A stretch of DNA of 27,368 nucleotides from Ruminococcus sp. UBA4350 (GCA_002394125.1 DGSY01000092.1:1-27368); one strand, 5' to 3'. Shown: positions 13,288 to 20,723, numbered from the stretch's first letter. Numbers and translations: made by a program. The notes: generated from the letters alone by a model not told the origin.

Positions 13288-15477
13288 TCACATTCCCTCC
13301 TTTGTATCGGAACTCCGGTGAACATATACATATAACTGGATCGCGGTCAGAAGCTGACGGCGTTCTTCTTCGTTCCGGATCCATGTATAAATCTGATCTG
13401 CGAAACACTGATATGCTGCCAGATCCATTTTGTATTTTTCCATTTTTTCTTTGTCAGCCTTTTTTGGCTCTGCTGGACGGAGCCGCGCCAAAAAATATGC
13501 AATGCGCGGGATACTCATCCTGTCTGCCTGCCCTGTTTCACGGATCAGACTCATCAGTTTATACAGCATAGAATTACCGCGCTTCGGATTGTCACGATCT
13601 TCGTCGGCGCCGAACCGGGAAAAGAATGCATCCAGTGCTGCATATTTTTCGCCCAGAACATTTTGTATCAGGTCGCTCCACTGATAGCAGCCGGAGGGAT
13701 CAAAGACGGTCAGGGCATTTTTGCCAGGAACATTTTTGCTGTATTCCTCCAGCGCACCGGTTTCACGGGCGATGGCTGCGATCGGGTATTTCGGCGGATA
13801 CAATCCGATACCGCCGGAGATATGCAGCGTATCCTGTGTATATCCGGTCAGCTCGTCATGCAGATCTACGGCAAATCCGATCATATCATCCCATGCGCCG
13901 GCTACAAACAGATCATCTCCGCCGGCATAAACAGTCACGGCTTTCCGCGGACGGATCTGCGTGCTGCCGTTCAGATGAAACCGTCCGTTCAGCAGGATCT
14001 GATTGATGCGGAACTTAAAAAACAAAGACAGGCTCCTCGAAAAAGCGGCAGCCCGCGGCAATGACATATAATCTTCATAGAAACCGGCGACAAATGCCTG
14101 TCCGAGATTATCGACATCTGCCCGCAGGACGCCGATCCGCTTGATGCCCTCATCGCGTTCCGCAAGCTCCTCGAAGGTTCCTGCGGAGGCGTAATCACCG
14201 ATCCAGAGACGAACCGCTTTCAAATGCTGTGCGATCGACCTGTTCTTGGCAAATATGCGGACGATTTCTTCGCTTGTATCAGGGATCTCGGATTCTGCGG
14301 TCAAATAGTATCCGAACGGCAGGAAGATCGTATTGCGCTGCGCCGGTTTCTGACTGCGGATGACGAAATATGATTTTGAAAGAAGATCGGATGCGAGCAT
14401 TTGCAGCGATTCGCAGATCTGGCAGAGCCCCTGTTTGCCGAGCCGGTCAGAACGGTGACAGATGCTGCATTCGCGTTCATGCTGCGGAAGCGGCTGATTC
14501 AGTGCCATGATCTCAGAGGCAAGGTAGCGGTTCATCTTCTGTGCGGAGATCTTTTCCGAAACCGTCCGGAAGATCGCGCGATAGCTGCCGGAGGGCTGAT
14601 TGGCAAGAGAAGCAGCGGAGCAGGCAGTAGAAGCGGATGCGAGATACAATGCCGTTTTGAATGTATCTCTGAACCAGTCCCTGACCTCCTGCGAAAATGC
14701 AGAAAGAAGCGACTGCATATCCGGTGTATTCGGGAGCAGCACATAAGCATGGCCGCCGCCGGAATAGATCAGATTGGCGCGGGAAAGCGCAGCTCTTTTC
14801 AGAAGCTCATCAATGATGACTTCCATGACGATCTCAAGATAGAATGATCTTGAACGCAGACCTTTCAGCGCGCCCTTGCTGGTGATCGTATAAATGAAGC
14901 TCTGGATGCCGCTCGTATCAAAGCTGAACAGCAGGAAAAGCTCCTTCTGCATCAGCTCCGGTATGTTTTCAAGATCGGCAGGAGAAATGATCTCTGCCTC
15001 CAGACAGTCGAACAGAACGGATGATACCGCCGCATTCAGCTTTGCCGTATCAAAAAGCGACAGTTCTTTTTCTTCCGGATCGGGCAGATAGGAGATGTAT
15101 GTTTCAAGCTGCTCCAGCAGCTTATTCAGCTCGTCAGCCGATGCGGGAACGCGGTCTGCGGCGCGGAATGCCTGCTGCAATAATTCAGGTGCGCGGTCTG
15201 CGGAAGCGTTTCTTTGCGGAAGAATCATTTCGTCAACGGCAGCCGCAGGAAAGACAAGCTCTGCATCGTTGCGGTTCAGATGATTGAACAGGCTGCCGAG
15301 CGCATCGCTCCGGCCCTTCTGCGGGCCGCTCATTTCATGCATCAGATACGAAGAAGCAGCACAGATCGCCTTTGCATCCGGAAGCGGGGCGGCGAACTGC
15401 TGCATGGGCTCCGGATAAACCGCGGCGGCGCAGTCATAGAGACTGCTGTAAAGCACATTCAGCTTTTGCTGCGTCAT
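13288..15477 (-). CDS. cas10: Cas10/Csm1 with intact GGDD cyclase motif but no HD nuclease motif
   Basis: Cas10 is the large subunit of the III-A complex and makes cyclic oligoadenylate on target RNA binding. Visible features in the 729-residue form are: LFSFDTSGIQSFIYTITSKG (about 184-203), typical of Csm1; a zinc knuckle with ECSICHRSD and LCQICE (Cys near 337, 340, 352, 355); the palm motif GVLRADVDNLGQAF; and VYAGGDDLFV with GGDD at about 519-522. The usual N-terminal His-Asp motif is missing: the equivalent stretch reads LYSSLYDCAAAVY, with Tyr before Asp. DNase activity is therefore unlikely, while signalling to Csm6 should remain. The ATG at 15477 (MTQQKL) is chosen because GGGAGG is ten bases upstream; 15486 is an alternative. 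Confidence 0.93.
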   Translation of the reverse strand: MTQQKLNVLYSSLYDCAAAVYPEPMQQFAAPLPDAKAICAASSYLMHEMSGPQKGRSDALGSLFNHLNRNDAELVFPAAAVDEMILPQRNASADRAPELLQQAFRAADRVPASADELNKLLEQLETYISYLPDPEEKELSLFDTAKLNAAVSSVLFDCLEAEIISPADLENIPELMQKELFLLFSFDTSGIQSFIYTITSKGALKGLRSRSFYLEIVMEVIIDELLKRAALSRANLIYSGGGHAYVLLPNTPDMQSLLSAFSQEVRDWFRDTFKTALYLASASTACSAASLANQPSGSYRAIFRTVSEKISAQKMNRYLASEIMALNQPLPQHERECSICHRSDRLGKQGLCQICESLQMLASDLLSKSYFVIRSQKPAQRNTIFLPFGYYLTAESEIPDTSEEIVRIFAKNRSIAQHLKAVRLWIGDYASAGTFEELAERDEGIKRIGVLRADVDNLGQAFVAGFYEDYMSLPRAAAFSRSLSLFFKFRINQILLNGRFHLNGSTQIRPRKAVTVYAGGDDLFVAGAWDDMIGFAVDLHDELTGYTQDTLHISGGIGLYPPKYPIAAIARETGALEEYSKNVPGKNALTVFDPSGCYQWSDLIQNVLGEKYAALDAFFSRFGADEDRDNPKRGNSMLYKLMSLIRETGQADRMSIPRIAYFLARLRPAEPKKADKEKMEKYKMDLAAYQCFADQIYTWIRNEEERRQLLTAIQLYVYVHRSSDTKEGM

Positions 15478-15494
15478 GCTCTGCATTCCTCCCT

Positions 15495-16241
15495 TCACTG
15501 TTTGATCGGTTCATATTTGACGCGCCCCATTCCGAGAGCGGTCTTGATGCCGATACCGGAATACTGCGCATAGTCACAAAGCATATTGATATAGCTGCGG
15601 AATGTCTGATTTCCGCTGACTCTGAGCGTGATTTCTCCGATGAATGCGGGGACCCGTATGCCCTCCAGCGGGAAGGCTGTGCTGCGTATGCGGAACGCGG
15701 ATATGCTGACGCGCTGCTCGATCTCATCAAACAGCGTATCATAAACGGTGTCGTGGATCCGGCAGGTCAGATCATACCGCCTGACCAGTCCGGAGAGAAT
15801 CAGCTTTGCAGAGGGCAGATTCACATACTGTCCGGCGCTTTTGAATGCTGCCGCTGTTTCAAATTGCAGCCGGATCAGCCGCGGCGCATCCTCCAGAATA
15901 TAGTGCTGCCGGAAGAGATCCGGATATGTGATGCTGTGCAGCTCCGGCGCTTGGAACGAGATCAGGTCATTCTTTTGCAGGAGCTCTGCGGAGCGCAGCG
16001 CCTGAACGGGCGGCAGGAGCCTTTCGGCATCCTCGGCGGTCAGTACGGATAATGTCCAGATCCCGCCGCCGTCCCGCGGCAGGATATTCTGGCTGAACGG
16101 CCGGAGTGCGTTTTCGTGCAGCTGCGCTGCATAATCCGGCGGGAGCTGCTCCATCAGCAGGCCGTGGAACAGCGACGCAGTGCCGGCGGCATAGCGGAAT
16201 CCCTCCCGGCTTTGAAACGGAATGGAAATCTGTGATAGCAT
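15495..16241 (-). CDS. cas6: Cas6, crRNA-processing endoribonuclease
   Basis: Cas6 cuts the pre-crRNA in each repeat, here releasing an ACGGAAAC tag. The 248-residue protein has two ferredoxin-like halves and ends with the family glycine-rich loop YSGIGIKTALGMGRVKYEP (about residues 226-244). An N-terminal His (for example His26) is a candidate catalytic residue. It is the first gene of the operon; GGAG lies before the ATG, and a near-perfect promoter is 30-60 bases upstream. cas10 follows closely. Both flanking arrays have the same repeat, so one Cas6 would serve both. Confidence 0.9.
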   Translation of the reverse strand: MLSQISIPFQSREGFRYAAGTASLFHGLLMEQLPPDYAAQLHENALRPFSQNILPRDGGGIWTLSVLTAEDAERLLPPVQALRSAELLQKNDLISFQAPELHSITYPDLFRQHYILEDAPRLIRLQFETAAAFKSAGQYVNLPSAKLILSGLVRRYDLTCRIHDTVYDTLFDEIEQRVSISAFRIRSTAFPLEGIRVPAFIGEITLRVSGNQTFRSYINMLCDYAQYSGIGIKTALGMGRVKYEPIKQ

Positions 16242-16273
16242 GGCATAACTCCGTGTGGAAAAATTATAAATCT

Positions 16274-16302
16274 ATTATATTACACTTTGTCTAGTTTGTC
16301 AA
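16274..16302 (-). promoter_or_regulatory. Promoter of the type III-A cas operon
   Basis: On the minus strand, TTGACA (16302-16297), exactly 17 bases, then TATAAT (16279-16274). Both boxes match consensus, so the operon is expected to be expressed strongly unless repressed. Confidence 0.85.
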
Positions 16303-16345
16303 CCGGTTTCAGAAAAATTTTATGATTTTTATTCAACAGATTATC

Positions 16346-16374
16346 TTGACATTCATCCGCAGTTATGCTATAAT
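16346..16374 (+). promoter_or_regulatory. Promoter of III-A CRISPR array 2
   Basis: TTGACA (16346-16351), 17 bases, TATAAT (16369-16374). It diverges from the cas6 promoter; the two -35 boxes are 43 bases apart. Confidence 0.8.
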
Positions 16375-16544
16375 GGAAAAGCAAGGGGCGAATGGGCTGT
16401 TTTATGTGTTGAATGTGTGCCGAAAAAACGGGATTCGCGCCCGGATTTAAGAAGAAAATTGCCGAAATTCAGCCTATATTGCTGAGCGCTGCTTTTCTTG
16501 ACCAATATATAGTGATATTTCGGGAATTTACGACTAGATCTGCT
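16375..16544 (+). other. Leader of III-A array 2
   Basis: 170 bases of non-coding DNA between the promoter and the first repeat, twice the length of the array 1 leader and not clearly similar to it. It holds an imperfect long-range inverted repeat (GGGGCGAAT near 16384 with ATTCGCGCCC near 16433) and an AT-rich stretch (ATATATAGTGATATTTCGGG) next to the first repeat. No gene is seen. Confidence 0.5.
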
Positions 16545-17177
16545 ATTGCAACTTACACCCCTCACGGGGACGGAAACTAAATACAGTTATACCCGATGGG
16601 GGGATCATTGATTGCAACTTACACCCCTCACGGGGACGGAAACATATTAGTTTCCTCCATATAATACATTCTTCGAATTGCAACTTACACCCCTCACGGG
16701 GACGGAAACATCAAACGCCATTGCGACATTGTAATACGTCTTAATTGCAACTTACACCCCTCACGGGGACGGAAACTTTAGATATTTCTTTATATGTATA
16801 TCCTTCATCATATTGCAACTTACACCCCTCACGGGGACGGAAACTCGCCCCACTTCTGTACAGCGGCTTCCACCTCTTTTATTGCAACTTACACCCCTCA
16901 CGGGGACGGAAACGCCCTGCTTTTCGTCAAATTCAAGCTCCGGATCGATTGCAACTTACACCCCTCACGGGGACGGAAACCATATAACCTGGATAACATA
17001 CGCAATCGGAGCATTGCAACTTACACCCCTCACGGGGACGGAAACATAGGCACCTTCCTTTCTAGGTTAAAAAGTTTCGACATTGCAACTTACACCCCTC
17101 ACGGGGACGGAAACACTGCGGCGATTTTACATTTATCACCAGTATTAGATTGCAACTTACACCCCTCACGGGGACGG
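16545..17177 (+). CRISPR. Type III-A CRISPR array 2 (10 repeats, 9 spacers)
   Basis: The same 33-nt repeat as array 1. Repeats start at 16545, 16611, 16677, 16744, 16812, 16881, 16948, 17013, 17082 and 17149. The last loses its 3' end after GGACGG and continues CACA, the same decay as in array 1. Spacers are 32-36 nt. The direction is plus: the promoter is at the left, and the decayed repeat and a terminator are at the right. Spacer 7 (16981-17012) is a variant of spacer 4 in array 1, shifted by three bases with two substitutions. Open frames through this array are translated repeats, not genes. Confidence 0.97.
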
Positions 17178-17182
17178 CACAC

Positions 17183-17215
17183 AAAAAACGAGGCAGACCG
17201 CTGCCTCGTTTTTTT
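17183..17215 (+). terminator. Terminator of III-A array 2
   Basis: AAAAAACGAGGCAG, loop ACCG, CTGCCTCG followed by seven T. It lies five bases after the decayed final repeat, the same layout as after array 1. Confidence 0.88.
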
Positions 17216-17228
17216 CACCTTTTTTTGT

Positions 17229-17257
17229 TTTACGATTTTTCCTGTGTATGCTATAAT
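17229..17257 (+). promoter_or_regulatory. Promoter of the DUF4230 gene
   Basis: TTTACG (17229-17234), 17 bases, and TATAAT (17252-17257) with an extended TG one base upstream. Confidence 0.6.
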
Positions 17258-17263
17258 TAAATC

Positions 17264-17332
17264 AACGGAGCGGGGAAGCCCCCGCAAGGCAAGGCGCAGA
17301 CGCGCCGCGGACTGTGAACAGGAGGAATCGCC
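17264..17332 (+). promoter_or_regulatory. GC-rich structured 5' leader of the DUF4230 gene
   Basis: Between the predicted start point and the gene are two adjacent potential hairpins: GCGGGG-AAG-CCCCCGC (about 17271-17286) and GGCGC-AGAC-GCGCC (about 17290-17303). A free AGGAGG site follows. It could be a simple stabilising leader or a regulatory element; it matches no riboswitch I recognise. Confidence 0.3.
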
Positions 17333-17989
17333 ATGAAGAAGCTGCGTGTTGTTTTTGCGCTGCTGACCGCCCTTTCGCTGTTTGTCGCCGGTTTTTCTGC
17401 CTATGGTCTGCTGTTTCGCCGGCAGCCGGCCGCTGCCGTTTCACCTGCTGTCGTCAGGCCGGTTGTCGTGACGGCTCCGGCCATCACGGTGAGCGTTGAC
17501 ACGCTCTACGAGGTGCTTGAGCCCTGCACCGAGCTTGTCACCGCGACCGACCGCTACACCAACCGCGGCACTGTCTCCGACCACCGCGAGTTGTTCGGCC
17601 GCACCGTTTCCTGCACGATCGAGGAGGTCGAGTTCTCCTACATCGGCACGCTTCGCGCCGGCATCGACCTTTCTGAGGTCAAGTTCGAGGTGAACGATGC
17701 GTCGCGCGTGATTTATGTCACGCTGCCCGCACCGACCGTCATCTCCCATTCGATCGACACCTCCAGCTTTATCTTCCAGACCAAGCGCAACGGTCTTTTC
17801 ACGGAGATCTCTCCGGACGAGTTCATCGCGGCGCTCGACTACATCTCCTGCGAGCAGGAGGCCGTCGCGACCAAGTCCGGCAAGGTTTTCCGCCTTGCGT
17901 CGGAGACCGCCGAGCAGACTGTCACCGGTTTGCTCAAGGCGGCATCCGTCACTGCCGACTACACGCTCCGCTTCTACACCGCATCCTGA
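17333..17989 (+). CDS. DUF4230 domain protein with N-terminal membrane anchor
   Basis: A 218-residue protein. Residues 1-28 are a signal-anchor (KKLRVVFALLTALSLFVAGF), then a Pro/Val-rich linker to about residue 48. The rest matches DUF4230: LYEVLEPCTELVTATDRYTN, a GTLRAGIDLSEVKFEV segment, then VIYVTLPAPTVISHSIDTSS. The domain therefore faces outside the cytoplasm. Function is unknown. AGGAGG precedes the ATG at good spacing; the gene is monocistronic, with its own promoter and terminator. Its third codon positions are strongly G/C (GTC, CTC, GAC, TCC), more so than in the CRISPR genes on either side, so it may have a different origin or expression level. A CRISPR role is not implied. Confidence 0.8.
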   Translation: MKKLRVVFALLTALSLFVAGFSAYGLLFRRQPAAAVSPAVVRPVVVTAPAITVSVDTLYEVLEPCTELVTATDRYTNRGTVSDHRELFGRTVSCTIEEVEFSYIGTLRAGIDLSEVKFEVNDASRVIYVTLPAPTVISHSIDTSSFIFQTKRNGLFTEISPDEFIAALDYISCEQEAVATKSGKVFRLASETAEQTVTGLLKAASVTADYTLRFYTAS

Positions 17990-17995
17990 CGCACG

Positions 17996-18018
17996 GGCAG
18001 CCCTTCGGGGCTGCCTTT
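17996..18018 (+). terminator. Terminator of the DUF4230 gene
   Basis: GGCAGCCC, a TTCG tetraloop, GGGCTGCC and a short T run, seven bases after the stop codon. Confidence 0.88.
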
Positions 18019-18063
18019 TCGCATATCCGGTTGGATATGTGCAAGATCATGCACATACTTTTC

Positions 18064-18092
18064 TTGACAATTTACTTGTGATATGATACAAT
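18064..18092 (+). promoter_or_regulatory. Promoter of cas3
   Basis: TTGACA (18064-18069), 17 bases, TACAAT (18087-18092). cas3 thus has a promoter separate from the cas5c operon. I found no match to the crRNA-like guide of 20501-20598 here. Confidence 0.8.
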
Positions 18093-18134
18093 ATATCCAA
18101 ACATTCCGGAAATCTTATGGTAAGAGGTGATCTT

Positions 18135-20501
18135 ATGGATTTTACAGCACATATCCGTCAGAGCGATCAGGCGGAGCAGACCGTCGCTGCGCATTGCCGG
18201 CAAACTGCGAAACTGGCGGCGCGTTACGGTCAGTTCGCGGGATTGTCTGCATCTGCGGAGCTTGCCGGCCGGCTGCATGATATTGGCAAGCTGACTGCGG
18301 ATTTCAATGCGTATATCCGCGGCGATGCAAAGCTCCGCCGCGGTGAGCTGGATCACAGTTTTGCGGGCGCAAAATACTTGCAGGAGATCGCAGCGCAGTC
18401 CGATGATAAGGCGCTGAAAAAGGCGGCGGGTATCATCAGCAGAGTGATCCTGTCACATCACGGGCTGAATGACTGGATTAACGAGGATGCGCAGAATACA
18501 TTTCAGAAGCGGATCGCCAAAGAAACATATTATGCGGAGATCCGTAAAAATCTGGATGAAAGCGGGATGCTGCCGGATATTCCTGCGATGCTTTCGGCGG
18601 CTGCCGCGGAGATCGCTGCAATCAGCCGAAAGCTGCAAACGCTTGCCTCTGATGCGGAATCGTATGCGTTCTATCTCGGTATGCTGGAGCGGCTGCTGCA
18701 ATCTCTGCTGATTGACGCAGACCGGACAGATACCGCAGATTTTATGTCTGCATCCGATACGGAAGCTGTTTTTGATACCGAAAAGCTCTGGGATGAGATG
18801 CAGATGCGAATGCAGCAAAAGCTGGATTCCTTTGGAGAGAAAACAGATGCGATCTCCGTGCAGCGCAGAAGCATCTCCGAACGCTGCGCTGCATTTGCCG
18901 CGCACGATGTGCAGATCTGCAAACTGATTGTTCCGACCGGCGGCGGCAAGACACTTTCCTCGCTGCGGTTTGCGGTCGAATATGCAAAGCGAAAGCAGAT
19001 GCAGAAGATCATTTATATCGCGCCGTTTATGTCGATCCTGGAGCAGAACAGCGATGTGATCCGCGAAATAGCAGGGGCGTCTGCATTTCTGGAGCATCAT
19101 TCCGATATGCTGGCGGAGGTCTCCGATGATGATGACCGGCTGCATGAATACGAGCTGCGTACAGAAAAATGGGATTCGCCTGTGATTGCCGCAACAATGG
19201 TACAATTCCTGAATGCGCTGTTTTCCGGAAAGAGCAGTGCGGTCCGGCGTATGCACAGATTATCCCGCGCAGTCATTATCATTGATGAGGTGCAGTCCGT
19301 ACCGCTGAAATGTGTGTATCTCTTTAACCTTGCAATGAATTTTCTGTCTCAGGTTTGCGGCAGTACGATCGTGCTTTGTTCTGCGACTCAGCCGCCGCTT
19401 GATCTGCTGGATGCATTTCCGGTTCTTCTGGATCAGAACAGCAGCATGACCGGCGATACCGCAGAGGATTTCAAAATGTTCCGCCGGACAAAGGTCATCT
19501 GTCAGAAGAAAAAGGGTGGATATTCCTATGATGAAGCAGCAGAATTCTGCCGGGAACGGTTTGCGGAAAACGGCAGTCTCCTTGTTGTAGTGAATACTAA
19601 GGCATCTGCGAAAGAATTATACCGGCGATTGCAGAATACAGACGGCGCATCGGTATTTCATCTCAGCACGAATATGTGTCCGCAGCACCGCCGTGAATGC
19701 ATTGACAAAATGAAAAAAGCGCTTGCTGCAAAATTGCCGGTGATCTGCGTGACAACACAGCTCATTGAAGCCGGTGTGGATATCTCATTCGGGTGCGTGG
19801 TGCGCTCACTGGCCGGTATGGACAATGCCGCGCAGGCAGCAGGGCGCTGCAACCGGAACGGTGAATACAACAGAGAATGTCCGGTATATATTCTGCGGCT
19901 GTATGAGGAAAAGCTCGGCAGCCTGGCGGAGATCAGCGAAGCACAGAATATTTCGGCACAAATGCTGGAGCTTCCGGAGGATACCGATTTTCTCGGCGTT
20001 CTGCTGATGTCAGACTATTTCAGAAAGCTGTATCAGAATGCACAGCACCGCAATCAGCGGAATCTGCTCCGGTATCCGCTGCCGGAGACAACCGATCAGG
20101 ATCTCATCAATCTGCTGTCTCTGAATCGGCACCGCAACAGGGAAAAGGGAATGAAATACTGCGGACAGGCATTCAAAACGGCAGGCAGATTGTTTGAGGT
20201 GATCGACAGCAATACAACGGAGGTGATCGTGCCGTATAACGAGGACGCTGAAAAAATCATTGTTCAGCTCGGCAGTGAACAGAATCCGCATGAGATCATG
20301 AAGCTGCTGCGGCAGGCGCAGAAATACGCACTCAGCATTTATGCCGGCACGCAGCAGGCATTGCATCGGGAATCTGCAATTCGTACTTTGTATTGCGGAT
20401 GGGATCAGCAATGCAGCGTTCAGATCCTGGACAAGCGATTCTATGATACAGAGTTCGGTATTACGACCGAGGGCGGAATGCATGAGGTATTGTGTTATTA
20501 A
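18135..20501 (+). CDS. cas3: Cas3, type I-C helicase-nuclease
   Basis: Cas3 is recruited by the target-bound I-C Cascade, nicks the displaced strand with its HD domain and degrades DNA while translocating. In the 788-residue form there is an N-terminal HD domain (RLHDIGKLTADF, His48-Asp49, then LDHSFAGAKYL and ILSHHGLNDW). The superfamily 2 helicase follows: Walker A VPTGGGKT (about 266-273), IIIDEVQSVP (DEVQ about 384-387), VLCSATQPPL, IEAGVDISF and AAQAAGRCNRNGE. All motifs are intact. The ATG at 18135 follows AGAGGTG; an in-frame start at 18117 has no ribosome site. The stop abuts the terminator of an RNA gene on the other strand. Confidence 0.95.
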   Translation: MDFTAHIRQSDQAEQTVAAHCRQTAKLAARYGQFAGLSASAELAGRLHDIGKLTADFNAYIRGDAKLRRGELDHSFAGAKYLQEIAAQSDDKALKKAAGIISRVILSHHGLNDWINEDAQNTFQKRIAKETYYAEIRKNLDESGMLPDIPAMLSAAAAEIAAISRKLQTLASDAESYAFYLGMLERLLQSLLIDADRTDTADFMSASDTEAVFDTEKLWDEMQMRMQQKLDSFGEKTDAISVQRRSISERCAAFAAHDVQICKLIVPTGGGKTLSSLRFAVEYAKRKQMQKIIYIAPFMSILEQNSDVIREIAGASAFLEHHSDMLAEVSDDDDRLHEYELRTEKWDSPVIAATMVQFLNALFSGKSSAVRRMHRLSRAVIIIDEVQSVPLKCVYLFNLAMNFLSQVCGSTIVLCSATQPPLDLLDAFPVLLDQNSSMTGDTAEDFKMFRRTKVICQKKKGGYSYDEAAEFCRERFAENGSLLVVVNTKASAKELYRRLQNTDGASVFHLSTNMCPQHRRECIDKMKKALAAKLPVICVTTQLIEAGVDISFGCVVRSLAGMDNAAQAAGRCNRNGEYNRECPVYILRLYEEKLGSLAEISEAQNISAQMLELPEDTDFLGVLLMSDYFRKLYQNAQHRNQRNLLRYPLPETTDQDLINLLSLNRHRNREKGMKYCGQAFKTAGRLFEVIDSNTTEVIVPYNEDAEKIIVQLGSEQNPHEIMKLLRQAQKYALSIYAGTQQALHRESAIRTLYCGWDQQCSVQILDKRFYDTEFGITTEGGMHEVLCY

Positions 20502-20534
20502 AAAAAGCCGCATGATGCTGACACATCATGCGGC
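20501..20534 (-). terminator. Intrinsic terminator of the crRNA-like RNA
   Basis: On the minus strand, GCCGCATGATG, loop TGTCAG, CATCATGCGGC and then six T. On the plus strand the same hairpin is followed by AAAACAAA, so it is a poor terminator for cas3. The T run therefore points to a minus-strand transcript. Confidence 0.8.
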
Positions 20535-20598
20535 AAAACAAATAACATAATAAAATCATACTAATTTCAATCCACACATTGATTTACTCAATGTGACA
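20501..20598 (-). ncRNA. crRNA-like guide RNA (CreR-type candidate) aimed at the cas5c promoter
   Basis: The predicted RNA of about 98 nt is read from the minus strand. It copies the layout of the I-C repeat of array 3: 5' GT, a hairpin (CACATTGA, loop GTAAA, TCAATGTG; 20595-20575), then TGGATTGAAAT (20574-20564), the exact 11-nt handle of real I-C crRNAs here. The stem sequence differs completely from the repeat (CGCCCCCTG/CAGGGGGCG), so structure and handle are kept while sequence is not. The next 17 nt (20563-20547, TAGTATGATTTTATTAT) match the cas5c promoter at 20701-20685 perfectly, with 5'-TTC beside it, then pairing stops. It has a -10 element upstream and ends in an intrinsic terminator. 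Cas5c would process it and Cascade would bind, but not destroy, its own promoter. The comparison is with reported CreR-type cas-regulating RNAs. Confidence 0.85.
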
Positions 20599-20604
20599 TT
20601 GATT

Positions 20605-20613
20605 ATTATAGCA
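20605..20613 (-). promoter_or_regulatory. Extended -10 promoter of the crRNA-like RNA
   Basis: TGCTATAAT on the minus strand (20613-20605). The start point would fall near 20598, just before the repeat-like GT. No good -35 box is seen, which fits an extended -10 promoter. It diverges from the cas5c promoter. Confidence 0.6.
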
Positions 20614-20660
20614 TAAAACTGTCTTGATATATGAACAAATTGTAAACTTTTGTCATAAAC

Positions 20661-20704
20661 TTGACAACTTACTTTGCGTATGCTATAATAAAATCATACT
20701 AGAA
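20661..20704 (+). promoter_or_regulatory. cas5c operon promoter with embedded guide target and PAM
   Basis: TTGACA (20661-20666), 17 bases, TATAAT (20684-20689) with upstream TGC. The 17-bp match to the crRNA-like guide covers 20685-20701, that is, most of the -10 box through the expected start point. On the minus strand the bases just 5' of the protospacer are TTC (20704-20702), the known type I-C PAM. Cascade bound here would block transcription of cas5c to cas2. Confidence 0.85.
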
Positions 20705-20723
20705 GTGAAAGGAGTGATCCGAT

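Noticed and set aside
16368..16565. 65-codon minus-strand frame upstream of array 2
   Set aside because: It starts inside the first CRISPR repeat, covers the array promoter and leader, and has no recognisable family.
16745..17336. Open frames through array 2
   Set aside because: The same repeat-derived peptides as in array 1.
18453..19256. 267-codon minus-strand frame opposite cas3
   Set aside because: It is the shadow of an intact Cas3 helicase gene, without a ribosome site or family match.
20501..20534. Hairpin after cas3 as the cas3 terminator
   Set aside because: On the plus strand no U tract follows it; the T run is on the minus strand, so it is better read as the terminator of the crRNA-like RNA. 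It may still slow plus-strand read-through.
20575..20601. CACATTGA/TCAATGTG inverted repeat as a protein operator for the cas5c operon
   Set aside because: It is 66 bp upstream of the -35 box, and its position relative to the copied crRNA handle explains it as an RNA hairpin. A protein operator is not excluded.
20501..20704. CreTA-type toxin-antitoxin (crRNA-like antitoxin repressing a toxin RNA)
   Set aside because: The guide matches the cas5c promoter itself, and no small toxin-like gene with a matching promoter was seen in 20599-20660.
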